From Acidobacteriota bacterium (GTDB taxonomy: Bacteria; Acidobacteriota; Polarisedimenticolia; Polarisedimenticolales; Polarisedimenticolaceae): 64,000 bases of DNA. The stretch lies in NCBI GenBank assembly GCA_029861955.1, contig JAOTYK010000008.1:83392-147391 (forward strand). Direction: 5' to 3'. Shown here piece after piece: positions 1 through 7,997 of the stretch. Below the pieces are notes generated by a model. That model did no database searches, was not told where the DNA came from, and worked only from the letters and a program-made list of their open reading frames with translations. How positions within the stretch are numbered: the stretch's first letter is position 1; every line of letters starts with the position of its first letter. The position numbers were made by a program, and so were the translations under genes.

Positions 1-68
1 TCGACGTACTGGATCTGGCTCGGGACTTCTAGTTTCAGCGAACGATGGGAGTTGTCGGATCCCGCCAT
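1..68 (-). CDS. 5' end of a gene running off the left edge, possibly an anti-sigma-type ATPase
   Basis: An ATG at 68-66 opens a frame that stays open to the window edge and gives 22 full codons (MAGSDNSHRSLKLEVPSQ... then IQYVD/E). A run of G (GGGGG) lies 4-9 bases upstream as a weak ribosome site, and a good promoter sits at 115-143. The opening 'LEVPSQIQYVD' resembles the first beta strand and helix of RsbW/SpoIIAB-like serine kinases of the GHKL ATPase fold, where an 'I/VPS' motif precedes a helix. With only 22 residues that assignment is a guess; that it is a real gene start is better supported by the promoter and leader. Confidence 0.45.
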   Translation of the reverse strand, partial: MAGSDNSHRSLKLEVPSQIQYV

Positions 69-114
69 ACTGCCCCCGAGGCCGCTCCCGGCTCGATCCG
101 GCCGGGAAAAACCG

Positions 115-143
115 AGGATAGCGACCCCTCAACCCCAAGTCAA
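115..143 (-). promoter_or_regulatory. Sigma-70-type promoter for the left-edge gene
   Basis: Read on the minus strand: TTGACT (143-138), a 17-base spacer, and TATCCT (120-115). The start codon at 68 lies about 40 bases past the expected start of transcription. The leader contains an inverted repeat (CCCGGC at 87-92 against GCCGGG at 101-106, 8-base loop) that could fold just upstream of the ribosome site. Confidence 0.6.
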
Positions 144-204
144 CGAAGGCGCCCCCGGTAGAACTCTACTGCCTACGGATCCGGGCGGAGTCGGTTTCAA
201 CGGG

Positions 205-1272
205 TCAGGGACGGATCTCGATCAGGGGTAATCGAACCTCTCGGCGTTGGCCGCCATTGTCCAGAGTCAACGTGACCTGACTCCCGGCCCCCCCCGCCTC
301 CTCGAACGCGTCCATCAGCTCCGACAATTGCCGGACCCGTTTCCCGTCGACCCCAACGATGATGTCACCGACGATCTTCCCTCGGGCGTTGACCCGCACG
401 GGCTCGATGCCCGCCTTCTCCGCAGGCTGCCCGGCCTGCACCTCGGTGATCACGATTCCTTCCAGTCCGTAGCGACGCGCGCGATGATCCGAGAGCACCG
501 TCACACCGATCCCCGACCGGATTTCCTGGCCGAACTCGATCAACTCGGGGACGAGACGTGCCACGGTGTCCACGGGAATCGCAAAACCGATGCCGGCGGA
601 ACCGCCGCTGGGGCTGGCGATCGCGGTGTTGACGCCGATCAGTCGGCCACTGGAATCCAGCAGCGGCCCACCGGAGTTTCCCGGATTGATCGCCGCGTCG
701 GTCTGGATCACGTCGTGGATCGTTCGCCCATCCGGGGACTGCAGGTCTCGCCCGAGCGCGCTGACGATGCCGACGGTCAACGTCTGATCGAGTCCGAACG
801 GATTGCCGAGGGCCAACACCCGTTGCCCCACCGCCAGATTGGACGAGGTCCCGATGTTCAACGGGACGAGACGATCCCGTGGTGCGTCGATCTTCAGGAC
901 CGCCAGATCTTTACTGGGTGAGAGCCCCACGAGCCGGGCCTCCCAGTCGGACTGATCCCAGAGGGTGATCGAGTAGCGAGTCGAGCGGTCGTTGGTCTGA
1001 ATGACGTGAAAGTTGGTGACGATGTGGCCATCCTTGTCCCAGACGAATCCGGAACCCGCGCCTCGCTCGTAGGCCGTCTCGTCGAGGGAGAACAGACTTC
1101 TCCTTACGGCCAGCTGTCGGATGTAGACGGTCGAGGGCGACGCCATCTCGAAATTGTTGATATCGCGGCGCTCGCCGTCGGTCAGACCCGTGTCGCCAAA
1201 GGCGACAACGGTCAGAGCCAACACCCACAGAATCGAAAAGGCCTTGGTCAATCTGGCGAACTCTTGCATCAT
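205..1272 (-). CDS. HtrA/Deg-family trypsin-like serine protease with PDZ domain
   Basis: Periplasmic or membrane-anchored quality-control endopeptidase of family S1C, 355 residues. Numbering from the ATG at 1272, a hydrophobic segment (about residues 10-25) acts as signal peptide or anchor. The catalytic triad is complete: His89 in TNFHV, Asp122 in KDLAVL and Ser200 in NPGNSGGP. A single PDZ domain follows (about residues 255-350, with VTEVQAGQPAEKAG and the GDIIVGVDG strand). A longer in-frame reading starts at 1449 but its first 59 residues are arginine-rich and atypical; the paired ATGATG at 1272-1267 directly after AGGGG is a better start. One PDZ rather than two makes it DegS/HhoA-like in layout. 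The gene diverges from the next gene with only 29 bases between them. Confidence 0.93.
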   Translation of the reverse strand: MMQEFARLTKAFSILWVLALTVVAFGDTGLTDGERRDINNFEMASPSTVYIRQLAVRRSLFSLDETAYERGAGSGFVWDKDGHIVTNFHVIQTNDRSTRYSITLWDQSDWEARLVGLSPSKDLAVLKIDAPRDRLVPLNIGTSSNLAVGQRVLALGNPFGLDQTLTVGIVSALGRDLQSPDGRTIHDVIQTDAAINPGNSGGPLLDSSGRLIGVNTAIASPSGGSAGIGFAIPVDTVARLVPELIEFGQEIRSGIGVTVLSDHRARRYGLEGIVITEVQAGQPAEKAGIEPVRVNARGKIVGDIIVGVDGKRVRQLSELMDAFEEAGGAGSQVTLTLDNGGQRREVRLPLIEIRP

Positions 1273-1301
1273 CCCCTGGAGCTTACCACCGCGGAGGAAC
1301 C

Positions 1302-1766
1302 TTGTCGGGCATACGCACCATGTTCGACAACGTCCGTGAGGCGCTCGGTCCCTACGTAGAACCGTTCGCCCCGTTCGCGACGTGGCTGCTCGTCGGTTCC
1401 CTGCTGACGATGATCCTGACGCCGGTGCTGACCGCCTACCTGATCGCACGGATCCCGCCCGGCTATTTTCTCAAGCGTCGTGCACCGCTCGACGGTTGGC
1501 GACGCTCCCACCCGATCCTGCGTTGGTCGGGTCTAATTTCAAAGAATGTACTGGGCGTGCTGTTCCTGGTGGCGGGGTTGGCGATGCTCGTCCTTCCCGG
1601 TCAGGGTATCCTCTCGATCGTTCTGGGACTCACGCTCATCGACTTCCCGGGCAAGCGACGCCTGCAACTATGGCTTCTGCGCAAGAAGCGGGTGATCAAG
1701 TCGATCAACTGGATTCGATCGCGACGGGGCCGGGAGCCGCTGCTCCTGCCGCCACGGCGCTCATGA
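1302..1766 (+). CDS. Small membrane protein, PGPGW-like
   Basis: A 154-residue protein with a hydrophobic segment at about residues 26-48 and a second long one at about 82-112. The second holds VLPGQGILSIVLGLTLID, which matches the layout of the 'PGPGW' transmembrane family (LLPGPGW...GLALL), although the W is replaced here. The cytoplasmic tail is strongly basic. The function of that family is not known. The start is TTG at 1302, preceded at 4 bases by GCGGAGG; the first in-frame ATG (1320) is too far from that site. The stop codon shares the palindrome TCATGA with the stop of the convergent glycosyltransferase gene. Confidence 0.7.
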   Translation: MSGIRTMFDNVREALGPYVEPFAPFATWLLVGSLLTMILTPVLTAYLIARIPPGYFLKRRAPLDGWRRSHPILRWSGLISKNVLGVLFLVAGLAMLVLPGQGILSIVLGLTLIDFPGKRRLQLWLLRKKRVIKSINWIRSRRGREPLLLPPRRS

Positions 1767-2936
1767 CGCCGCTCGGGATCTCTCCTCGATCGCGTTGACA
1801 TAGACCGCCAGCGTTTTCTCCGCGGTCGCCTCCCAGGTCAACTCCTGCAGCGCAATGCGACGATTGTTGTCTGCGATGCGTCGGCGGCGCTGGTCGTCCT
1901 GAAGGAGCGTCAACATGGCGTCACGAAACGCCGCGGTGTCCTCGGCCTCGACCAACAACCCCTGATCCTCGGAACGGATCAGATCGGGAATGCCTCCGAC
2001 GATCGTCGACGCGACGGCGCAGCGCGCCGCCAACGCTTCGAGCATCGCCGTGGGACACCCCTCCAGCAACGAGGGCATCGTGAACAGGTCCGCCGCGTTC
2101 AACAGGTCGATCTTGTGCTCCCGGGAAACGAAGCCCGGGAACTCTACCCGCGGCGCGACGTTGGCATGGGAAAGCCATTTCGAATAGCCGTCCGAGCTGC
2201 CACGGCCAAGCACCACACACTTCCAGTCGAGGCCTTCCGGAAACTGGGTGAACGCCTCGAACATGTACTTCAGTCCCTTGCGCTCGTCTTCCAGATTGCC
2301 CGGCGATGACACGATCAGGAGCTGCCCCGGTCGCAGCCCAAGACGTTCGCGACAGTCGGTCTGATCGTCGTCGGCGGCATGAAACGCCGCCACATCGACA
2401 CCGTTCAACACCGCGGTCGTCTTGTCGGCAACGTGGGGGTAGAAACGAATCAGGTCCTTCTTCGATTGCGGCGAGACCGTCACGATGCGATCGGCCTGCC
2501 CCACGGACTTGCGCTCCGAACGGAGGATCCATGGGTTCCGATCGCCGCGTAGCGCCGGAAGCGCGAAAGTCTGATGGAGAACCGCGACGACGTGATGCAC
2601 GGTCAGGATCGTCGGGCATTCAAACCCCGTGATCACGTACTGCTCGTTGGTGTGCAGGATGTCGAAGCCACCGATCGAATCGCTGACTTCGCGAAGGGCG
2701 GCCGGGAGGCGACGACGGAAGAGGATTGAACGCACGAAGCTGCGATTCGGCACCTGGATACGATGAACGTGGACGCCATGCTCGACCGCGGTGCTGCAGT
2801 CGTCGTAGCTCAAGATGAAGACATGGACCTCGTGCCCCGCACGGACCATGGCGGCGGCCAGCTCCGCCGAGTAGACGCCGGCACCGCCGAACGGCAGGTC
2901 GCCGGGATACTGAACGCTGTACAGACCGATCTTCAT
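1761..2936 (-). CDS. Glycosyltransferase family 4 (GT-B fold)
   Basis: A 391-residue cytosolic glycosyltransferase that would transfer a sugar from a nucleotide donor to a glycan or lipid acceptor. The N-terminal Rossmann half opens with KIGLYSVQYPGDLPFGGAGVY, typical of family 4 enzymes with a glycine-rich acceptor loop. The C-terminal half carries the donor-binding region LEGCPTAMLEALA (EX7E-type motif) and VGGIPDLI. AGGGAGA lies 5-6 bases before the ATG. It lies 58 bases downstream of the ABC export genes on the same strand and may be read with them. The acceptor cannot be inferred; exopolysaccharide or lipid glycosylation are both possible. Confidence 0.88.
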   Translation of the reverse strand: MKIGLYSVQYPGDLPFGGAGVYSAELAAAMVRAGHEVHVFILSYDDCSTAVEHGVHVHRIQVPNRSFVRSILFRRRLPAALREVSDSIGGFDILHTNEQYVITGFECPTILTVHHVVAVLHQTFALPALRGDRNPWILRSERKSVGQADRIVTVSPQSKKDLIRFYPHVADKTTAVLNGVDVAAFHAADDDQTDCRERLGLRPGQLLIVSSPGNLEDERKGLKYMFEAFTQFPEGLDWKCVVLGRGSSDGYSKWLSHANVAPRVEFPGFVSREHKIDLLNAADLFTMPSLLEGCPTAMLEALAARCAVASTIVGGIPDLIRSEDQGLLVEAEDTAAFRDAMLTLLQDDQRRRRIADNNRRIALQELTWEATAEKTLAVYVNAIEERSRAAS

Positions 2937-2994
2937 GGGATCTCCCTGACCGAGAGTCTACGACCCTCCGGCTGAAGTTTCCCGGTCAATCTCG

Positions 2995-4197
2995 TCATCG
3001 AGGACGGACCCGGACCCCATCGGCGACCGAATCCGACGGGTAGAGGACGACGGCCTCACCCTCGTCCAGTCCCGAGAGGATCTCGGCCTGCAGTCCATTG
3101 CGTGCGCCGACCTCCACTGGCGTGAGAACGGCGCGATCGTCGTGAACGGCATACAGCGCCCACTGCCCCTCGTGCCGGAACAGGCAACTGGTGGGCACAA
3201 CGAGGGCATCGGCCGATTCCCACGAAACGACACGCACCTCGACACGGAAGCCATCGCCGAGGGCCTGCCAGGCGCCTTGCCCATCGACAAAATCAATAAT
3301 CACGTTGACCCGCTGCTCCTCGACCCCCAGCGCGGAGATCTTGGTGAATCCACTGGGCTCGATCCGGCGCACCTCGCCGTGCAGCACCTCGCTGCCACCC
3401 CAGTCCTCGATCCGGACGGCCATGCCGGGATCGATGCGGACCGCATCCTCCGACAGATAGTCGGAGACGATCTCCAGTCGCGTCGGGTCAGCGACCTCGA
3501 GCAGGGGTTCGCCGGCCGCGACCACCGCGGAACTCTCGTGCAGACGCCGCAGCACGACGCCGTCGATCGGCGAGCGCATGACGATCGGTGCGGGCGTCCC
3601 GTCGTCGTAGGTCGGGTCCATCGTGGCGCGGATCTGAGCCAGATCGAACTGGGCCGTGCGAACCGCGAATTCGGCGGCAGCGTCACGCTCCTGACCGGTA
3701 TCTACATTCAATCTTGCGGCGTCGAGGGCTTCCTCGGAGACGATCTGCTCGCCGGCCAGCCGCTCGATCCGACGCAATTCGGAGCGAGCGAATTCCAGCT
3801 CGGAGGCGACACGCGACCGCTCAGCCCGAACCCGTCCCAGCCGGGCTTCCGCCGCTCTGCGGCGGGCGGTGGTCTCGGCCTTCGTGCGCGCATCGAGCAA
3901 CGCCGGGCGAACCGGCTGAAACGTCGCCAGCACGGTTTCGCCTGCGACCACCGAGTCGCCGGGCTCGAGCTCGATGCGCAGGATCTGCCCCGAGACCGGC
4001 GCGGAGACGACGAAGCGTTCGCGGACGCGGGTTTCGCCCTCCTCGTCCAGCGTGACACGCATCTCGGTTCGCATCGCTTCTGCGACGTCGATCTCGACGG
4101 GTTGCGGTCGCAGCGCCAGAGCGACCAGCGCGACGACCACCACGGCCAGCGCGAACCAGATCACACGTCGCGTCATGCTGCGCTCGTTCTCGGCCAT
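2995..4197 (-). CDS. HlyD/MacA-family periplasmic adaptor (membrane fusion protein)
   Basis: A 400-residue adaptor that would link the inner-membrane transporter encoded just upstream to an outer-membrane channel. One membrane helix (about residues 10-29) is followed by a lipoyl half (VSAPVSGQILRIELEPGDSV), an alpha-helical hairpin rich in Arg, Ala and Glu (about 100-180), the second lipoyl half (RSPIDGVVLRRLHE), a beta barrel and a membrane-proximal domain. It starts 4 bases after the permease stop with GGAG 7 bases before the ATG. No TolC-like channel gene is in the window, so the partner must be encoded elsewhere. Confidence 0.9.
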   Translation of the reverse strand: MAENERSMTRRVIWFALAVVVVALVALALRPQPVEIDVAEAMRTEMRVTLDEEGETRVRERFVVSAPVSGQILRIELEPGDSVVAGETVLATFQPVRPALLDARTKAETTARRRAAEARLGRVRAERSRVASELEFARSELRRIERLAGEQIVSEEALDAARLNVDTGQERDAAAEFAVRTAQFDLAQIRATMDPTYDDGTPAPIVMRSPIDGVVLRRLHESSAVVAAGEPLLEVADPTRLEIVSDYLSEDAVRIDPGMAVRIEDWGGSEVLHGEVRRIEPSGFTKISALGVEEQRVNVIIDFVDGQGAWQALGDGFRVEVRVVSWESADALVVPTSCLFRHEGQWALYAVHDDRAVLTPVEVGARNGLQAEILSGLDEGEAVVLYPSDSVADGVRVRPR

Positions 4198-4201
4198 CGG
4201 A

Positions 4202-6565
4202 TTACTCCACGCCCTTCAGGACCTCGACCAGGTCCAGATTATCCAACTTGCGTCGCACCAGCAGTCCGGACGCGGCGGCTGACATCAAAACGACCAACGC
4301 TGCAAACGCGTAGGACCGCGGTGAAACGACGAGCGGAAAACGATACAACTCCGTGTCGAACAGAACCACCATTATCCCCGCGAGCCCATAGCCGATGAGC
4401 AGCCCGAGAGGAATGGCCAAGACGGTCAGTACGCCCAATTCACCGAGCAGGATTGCCGAGATCTCGCCGCGCGTGAACCCGAGTACGCGAAGACTTGCCA
4501 ACTCGTGCTGGCGCTCGGACAGCGCGATGCGTGCGACGTTGTAGACCACGCCAATCGTGATGATCGAGGCGAACAGGATGTTGAAGAAGATGAAGACGCC
4601 CATCATCTCGTCCATCTGTCGACGAAACTCGTCCAGTGCTGCAGACTTCAACGCCACGCCGGCGACTGCCGGAAGCGACTTGAGGCGCTCGTAGAGAATT
4701 CGCTGAAAGAGCGGGTCGACACGCAGATAGGCACCCGACAGCACCCTCCCTTCACGCATCAGTTTTCGCAGGGCGTCGATACGCATGTAGGCCCCGGCGC
4801 CCATGTACTCGTCAACGACACCGACGACGATCACCGAGCGCACCGGGCGCGCCCCCTCGAGGACCTCCAGGATGATGCTGTCGCCAGACTCGACCCCCAG
4901 GATCTCCGCCAACTTCGCAGACAGCACCAGACCATCCGGTGGCAGCTCGCGAGGCTGGAAGTCGTCGTCGACGACGCGCTGCAGTTGTGGCCGCTGTTGG
5001 ATGCCGAGGATCCCCGCCTGCCGCGAGCGGGATCCGGCGCGCAAACGCACCGCCAGGTTGCGTGCGGGTTCCACGGTCATGACGCCCGGTAGGCGCTCCA
5101 TGTTGTGGAGGGCCTCGGGGGAATTAGGCTCGGCAAAGTTGACGGTCAGATCCTGACGCTGGATCGTGTGGAACTGCATCTCCATCAGTACGTCGATCGA
5201 GTCCAGGAAGAACAGGCCGATGATCATCATTCCGCCCGAGAAGCCGATACCGACAACCGAGGCCAGCGAACGGAGCGGTCGGCGCTGCAGGTTCCGCAAG
5301 ACAATGCGTGCCGGCTGCGAGAGGAAGCGACGGAGACCCAGACGCTCGACCCAGGTGGCTCTGTAGGTGGCGGGCGGCTCGGGACGCATGGCCTCCGCCG
5401 GTGGCAGACGAACCGCCTGCCTCACGGCACCGACTGCGCCGATCAGCGCGGCGACCACACCAAACCCGATCGCACCCAGAACGACATCGGCCGTCAATCG
5501 ATAATCCAGAAACGGAAACCGGTAGTAAGTGTTGTACATATTCAGCATGCCACGACCGAGCCAGTTCCCCGCGAACAAACCACCGATGCCGCCGACGATG
5601 GTGATCAGCAGACTCCAGCTGGCGTAGTGCAAACCGATCTCGCGGTTGGCATACCCCAGCGCTTTCAGGGCGGCGATCTGCACACGCTGGACAGAGATGA
5701 TGCGACGCAAGACGACGTTGAGCAGGAACGCCGCCACACCAAGGAAGATCACCGGTACGAACGTGCCGAAGCCCCGCAACTGAATCAGTTCGCTGTTCAG
5801 GTACCAGTGGGATGTCTGCCGCGCACGGGGGATCGCGCCCAGCCCACCGTAGGGCTCGAGCAGGCGGTCCAGTCGTGCGAGCACATCCTGCTCCGACGCG
5901 TCGGCGGTAAGCCGCAGCGAGACGTCGTTGAAGCCGCCCTCCATGTCGAAGGCGGTGGCCAGCGCACGACGACCCATCCAGAAGATGCCGAACCGCGCAT
6001 TGTCCGGCATCAGGTCCCCGGCACGAATCGAGTAGATGTACTCGGGAGACAGGCCGATGCCAACGATCTCGAGGGTGCGTTTGCGCCCGTTGATCACCGC
6101 ATCGATCGTCGACCCCGGTCGAAGGTCGTGGGCCAGTGCGAACCCCTCCCCCGCCACGATCTCATCCGCGCGTTCCGCTTCGGGGAATCGCCCCTGCAAG
6201 AGCGCAATCCCGTTCAAGATCGTCGACGGGTCAGGCGGGATGGAGATCAGCCGTCCGGTGACCGGCTCGTCCATGTCGGCGACGTCGACGGTAACCTCGG
6301 CGACGACTCGCGTGGCGACACGGGAGACCCCGGGAATCTCGATAATCTTGCGCTCGAGGTGGTTTGGCGCACGTTTCATGTTCGCAAACACCTCGGCGAA
6401 ATGATAGCGATCGTAGAACGTCTGTTGTGTGCGTTGCAGTGAGGCGAAGGTCGAGAAGTACGCGATGAACATCGCGATGCCAACCGTGATCACCATGCTG
6501 ATCGCGAAGACCTGGCCCTTGATGTTCCAGAGGTCGCGGAGCAGTTTGCGATTGAGTGCACGCAT
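4202..6565 (-). CDS. ABC transporter permease with two FtsX domains (MacB/LolCE-like)
   Basis: A 787-residue inner-membrane permease. A first membrane helix at about 17-38 is followed by a large periplasmic domain, a first FtsX block at about 265-395 (three helices, with LRRIISVQRVQIAALKALGY), a second helix and periplasmic domain from about 430, and a second FtsX block at about 655-785 (LSERQHELASLRVLGFT). The coupling motif 'E/QxAxLRxLGF' appears once in each half, so one chain has both halves of the transporter, unlike LolC/LolE or MacB, where two chains are needed. It begins 2 bases after the ATPase stop. The substrate is not visible; export of a lipid, peptide or drug are all possible. 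Confidence 0.92.
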   Translation of the reverse strand: MRALNRKLLRDLWNIKGQVFAISMVITVGIAMFIAYFSTFASLQRTQQTFYDRYHFAEVFANMKRAPNHLERKIIEIPGVSRVATRVVAEVTVDVADMDEPVTGRLISIPPDPSTILNGIALLQGRFPEAERADEIVAGEGFALAHDLRPGSTIDAVINGRKRTLEIVGIGLSPEYIYSIRAGDLMPDNARFGIFWMGRRALATAFDMEGGFNDVSLRLTADASEQDVLARLDRLLEPYGGLGAIPRARQTSHWYLNSELIQLRGFGTFVPVIFLGVAAFLLNVVLRRIISVQRVQIAALKALGYANREIGLHYASWSLLITIVGGIGGLFAGNWLGRGMLNMYNTYYRFPFLDYRLTADVVLGAIGFGVVAALIGAVGAVRQAVRLPPAEAMRPEPPATYRATWVERLGLRRFLSQPARIVLRNLQRRPLRSLASVVGIGFSGGMMIIGLFFLDSIDVLMEMQFHTIQRQDLTVNFAEPNSPEALHNMERLPGVMTVEPARNLAVRLRAGSRSRQAGILGIQQRPQLQRVVDDDFQPRELPPDGLVLSAKLAEILGVESGDSIILEVLEGARPVRSVIVVGVVDEYMGAGAYMRIDALRKLMREGRVLSGAYLRVDPLFQRILYERLKSLPAVAGVALKSAALDEFRRQMDEMMGVFIFFNILFASIITIGVVYNVARIALSERQHELASLRVLGFTRGEISAILLGELGVLTVLAIPLGLLIGYGLAGIMVVLFDTELYRFPLVVSPRSYAFAALVVLMSAAASGLLVRRKLDNLDLVEVLKGVE

Positions 6566-6567
6566 CG

Positions 6568-7296
6568 CTACCAGCTCAAATCCTGCGGTCGCAATTTGCT
6601 GTCGTTGGTCTCTACCGAGGCGATCTGGCCGTCCGCCAACTTCACGACGCGGTCGGCCATCTGGGCGATGGCCGCGTTGTGGGTGATGACGGCGGTCGTC
6701 GTCCCCAGCTCGCGATTGACCCGCTCGATCGCATCCAGAACCAGGACCCCGGTCTGGATGTCCAACGCCCCGGTCGGCTCATCGCACAACAACACGTCCG
6801 GTCGTTTGGCAATCGCCCGTGCGATCGCGACACGCTGTTGCTCACCGCCGGAGAGCTGCGAGGGGAAGTGGTTCATCCGGTCTTTCAGACTGACGATCTC
6901 GAGCGCCTCGACGGGATCCATCGGGCTCGGCGCGATCTCTGTGACCAATGCGACGTTCTCCCGCGCGGTCAGCGAGGGAATCAGGTTGTAGAACTGGAAG
7001 ACGAAACCGACATGATGACGCCGGTAGCGTGTCAGCTCGGCCTCCCCCGCCTCGGTCAGCTCGCCACCGCGATAGATCACCCTTCCGCTAGTGGGCGTGT
7101 CCAGCCCACCGAGGATGTTCAGCAGCGTCGACTTACCGCTACCGGAGGGCCCCAGCAGGCAGACGAACTCCGATTCGCGCAGCTGAAGATCGACTCCGCG
7201 CAGGGCATGAACCTGCACCTCGCCCATGTCGTAGATCTTCGTGACGCCCGAGGCGTCGAAGACCGGCGGGGTGGGAGGCGGTTCGGCGGTCGTCAT
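6568..7296 (-). CDS. ABC transporter ATP-binding protein (MacB/LolD class)
   Basis: A 242-residue nucleotide-binding subunit with all required elements: Walker [10 protein letters not shown] (49-57), Q-loop around VFQFYNL (99-105), signature LSGGEQQ (148-154), Walker B VLLCDEP (168-174) and the switch histidine in VITHN. The sequence [12 protein letters not shown] is typical of the LolD/MacB/FtsE type that drives FtsX-fold permeases. It is the first gene of the set ATPase-permease-adaptor; the spacings of 2 and 4 bases indicate one operon. No strong ribosome site precedes the ATG, and the 32-base gap to the upstream gene leaves room only for a weak promoter, so it may be co-transcribed with the repeat protein. 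Confidence 0.94.
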   Translation of the reverse strand: MTTAEPPPTPPVFDASGVTKIYDMGEVQVHALRGVDLQLRESEFVCLLGPSGSGKSTLLNILGGLDTPTSGRVIYRGGELTEAGEAELTRYRRHHVGFVFQFYNLIPSLTARENVALVTEIAPSPMDPVEALEIVSLKDRMNHFPSQLSGGEQQRVAIARAIAKRPDVLLCDEPTGALDIQTGVLVLDAIERVNRELGTTTAVITHNAAIAQMADRVVKLADGQIASVETNDSKLRPQDLSW

Positions 7297-7328
7297 GATG
7301 GATCAGGATAGACAAAACTGCGAAATCC

Positions 7329-7892
7329 TTAAAGGCCCCGCGCGGGCGGAATCGCTTTGACGTGGGCGTGGATCTGGACGGATCCGATCGTCGACTCGAC
7401 GCGCTGCTTGTTCATCTTGAGGCCCTTCACGTCGTACATCACGCCGTCCGGCGAGAGCGCCTTGACGGCAAAGTAACGACCGAGCGTGCCGAACACCTTG
7501 ATATCTAGGATGCTGCCCGTGCGTCTCATGGCCCTGACATCCAACTGCTTTCCCTCGGGGGTCAACGCCTTGAGATCGAGGATTTGCCCCTTGGCATCGA
7601 TGGCCCTGACGGGCGCATGACGGTCGTCACTGACGACCACCTTTACGTCGTAACGGCGGTCACCGCTGAGCGCCTTGACGGCCAGTAGCTGGGCGTTGCC
7701 GTCCTCCTCGATCGCCACGACATCGAAAAGCTTGCCATCGGCATCTATGGCCTTGATGTCCAGCAAGTAGCCCTTCGGATGGACCCCCTTGACGTGCCAC
7801 AGCGTGGTCTTCTCCGCGGCGAAGGCTGCCCCCGTGGAGACGATCGCGGCGATCGCCAGAAAAAGTAAGCCGACCTTGAGTCGCGTTAGCAT
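7329..7892 (-). CDS. Secreted protein made of eleven 12-residue tandem repeats
   Basis: A 187-residue protein with a signal peptide (hydrophobic stretch then AAFA before Glu, about residues 1-25). The mature part is almost entirely tandem copies of a 12-residue unit with the pattern D-[VIL]-K-A-[LIV]-x-x-[DE]-G-x-x-[LFY], for example DIKAIDADGKLF, DLKALTPEGKQL and AVKALSPDGVMY. Eleven units can be laid end to end; one has 14 and one 11 residues. The alternation of hydrophobic residues suggests short beta strands joined by G turns. A short tail follows (SVQIHAHVKAIPPARGL). The start at 7892 is set by GAGGAGGG about 7 bases upstream; the longer frame from 7970 has no signal peptide at its N-terminus. 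I do not recognise the family. Confidence 0.8.
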   Translation of the reverse strand: MLTRLKVGLLFLAIAAIVSTGAAFAAEKTTLWHVKGVHPKGYLLDIKAIDADGKLFDVVAIEEDGNAQLLAVKALSGDRRYDVKVVVSDDRHAPVRAIDAKGQILDLKALTPEGKQLDVRAMRRTGSILDIKVFGTLGRYFAVKALSPDGVMYDVKGLKMNKQRVESTIGSVQIHAHVKAIPPARGL

Positions 7893-7997
7893 TTCATACC
7901 CTCCTCGAGAATCCTCTGTGCCTGATAGTACATCGTCTCGCACTCGACCGGCCGGGTCCCCCAGAGCCACCCCACCTTCGGCGAAGAGGACGGATCC

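Noticed and set aside
2937..2994. TTGACC followed by TAGACT upstream of the glycosyltransferase
   Set aside because: The spacer is 23 bases, too long for a sigma-70 promoter; only a weak -10 remains.
3142..4398. A 418-codon plus-strand frame over the HlyD adaptor gene
   Set aside because: It crosses two well supported genes on the other strand and reads as an Arg/Asp/His-rich shadow without any motif.
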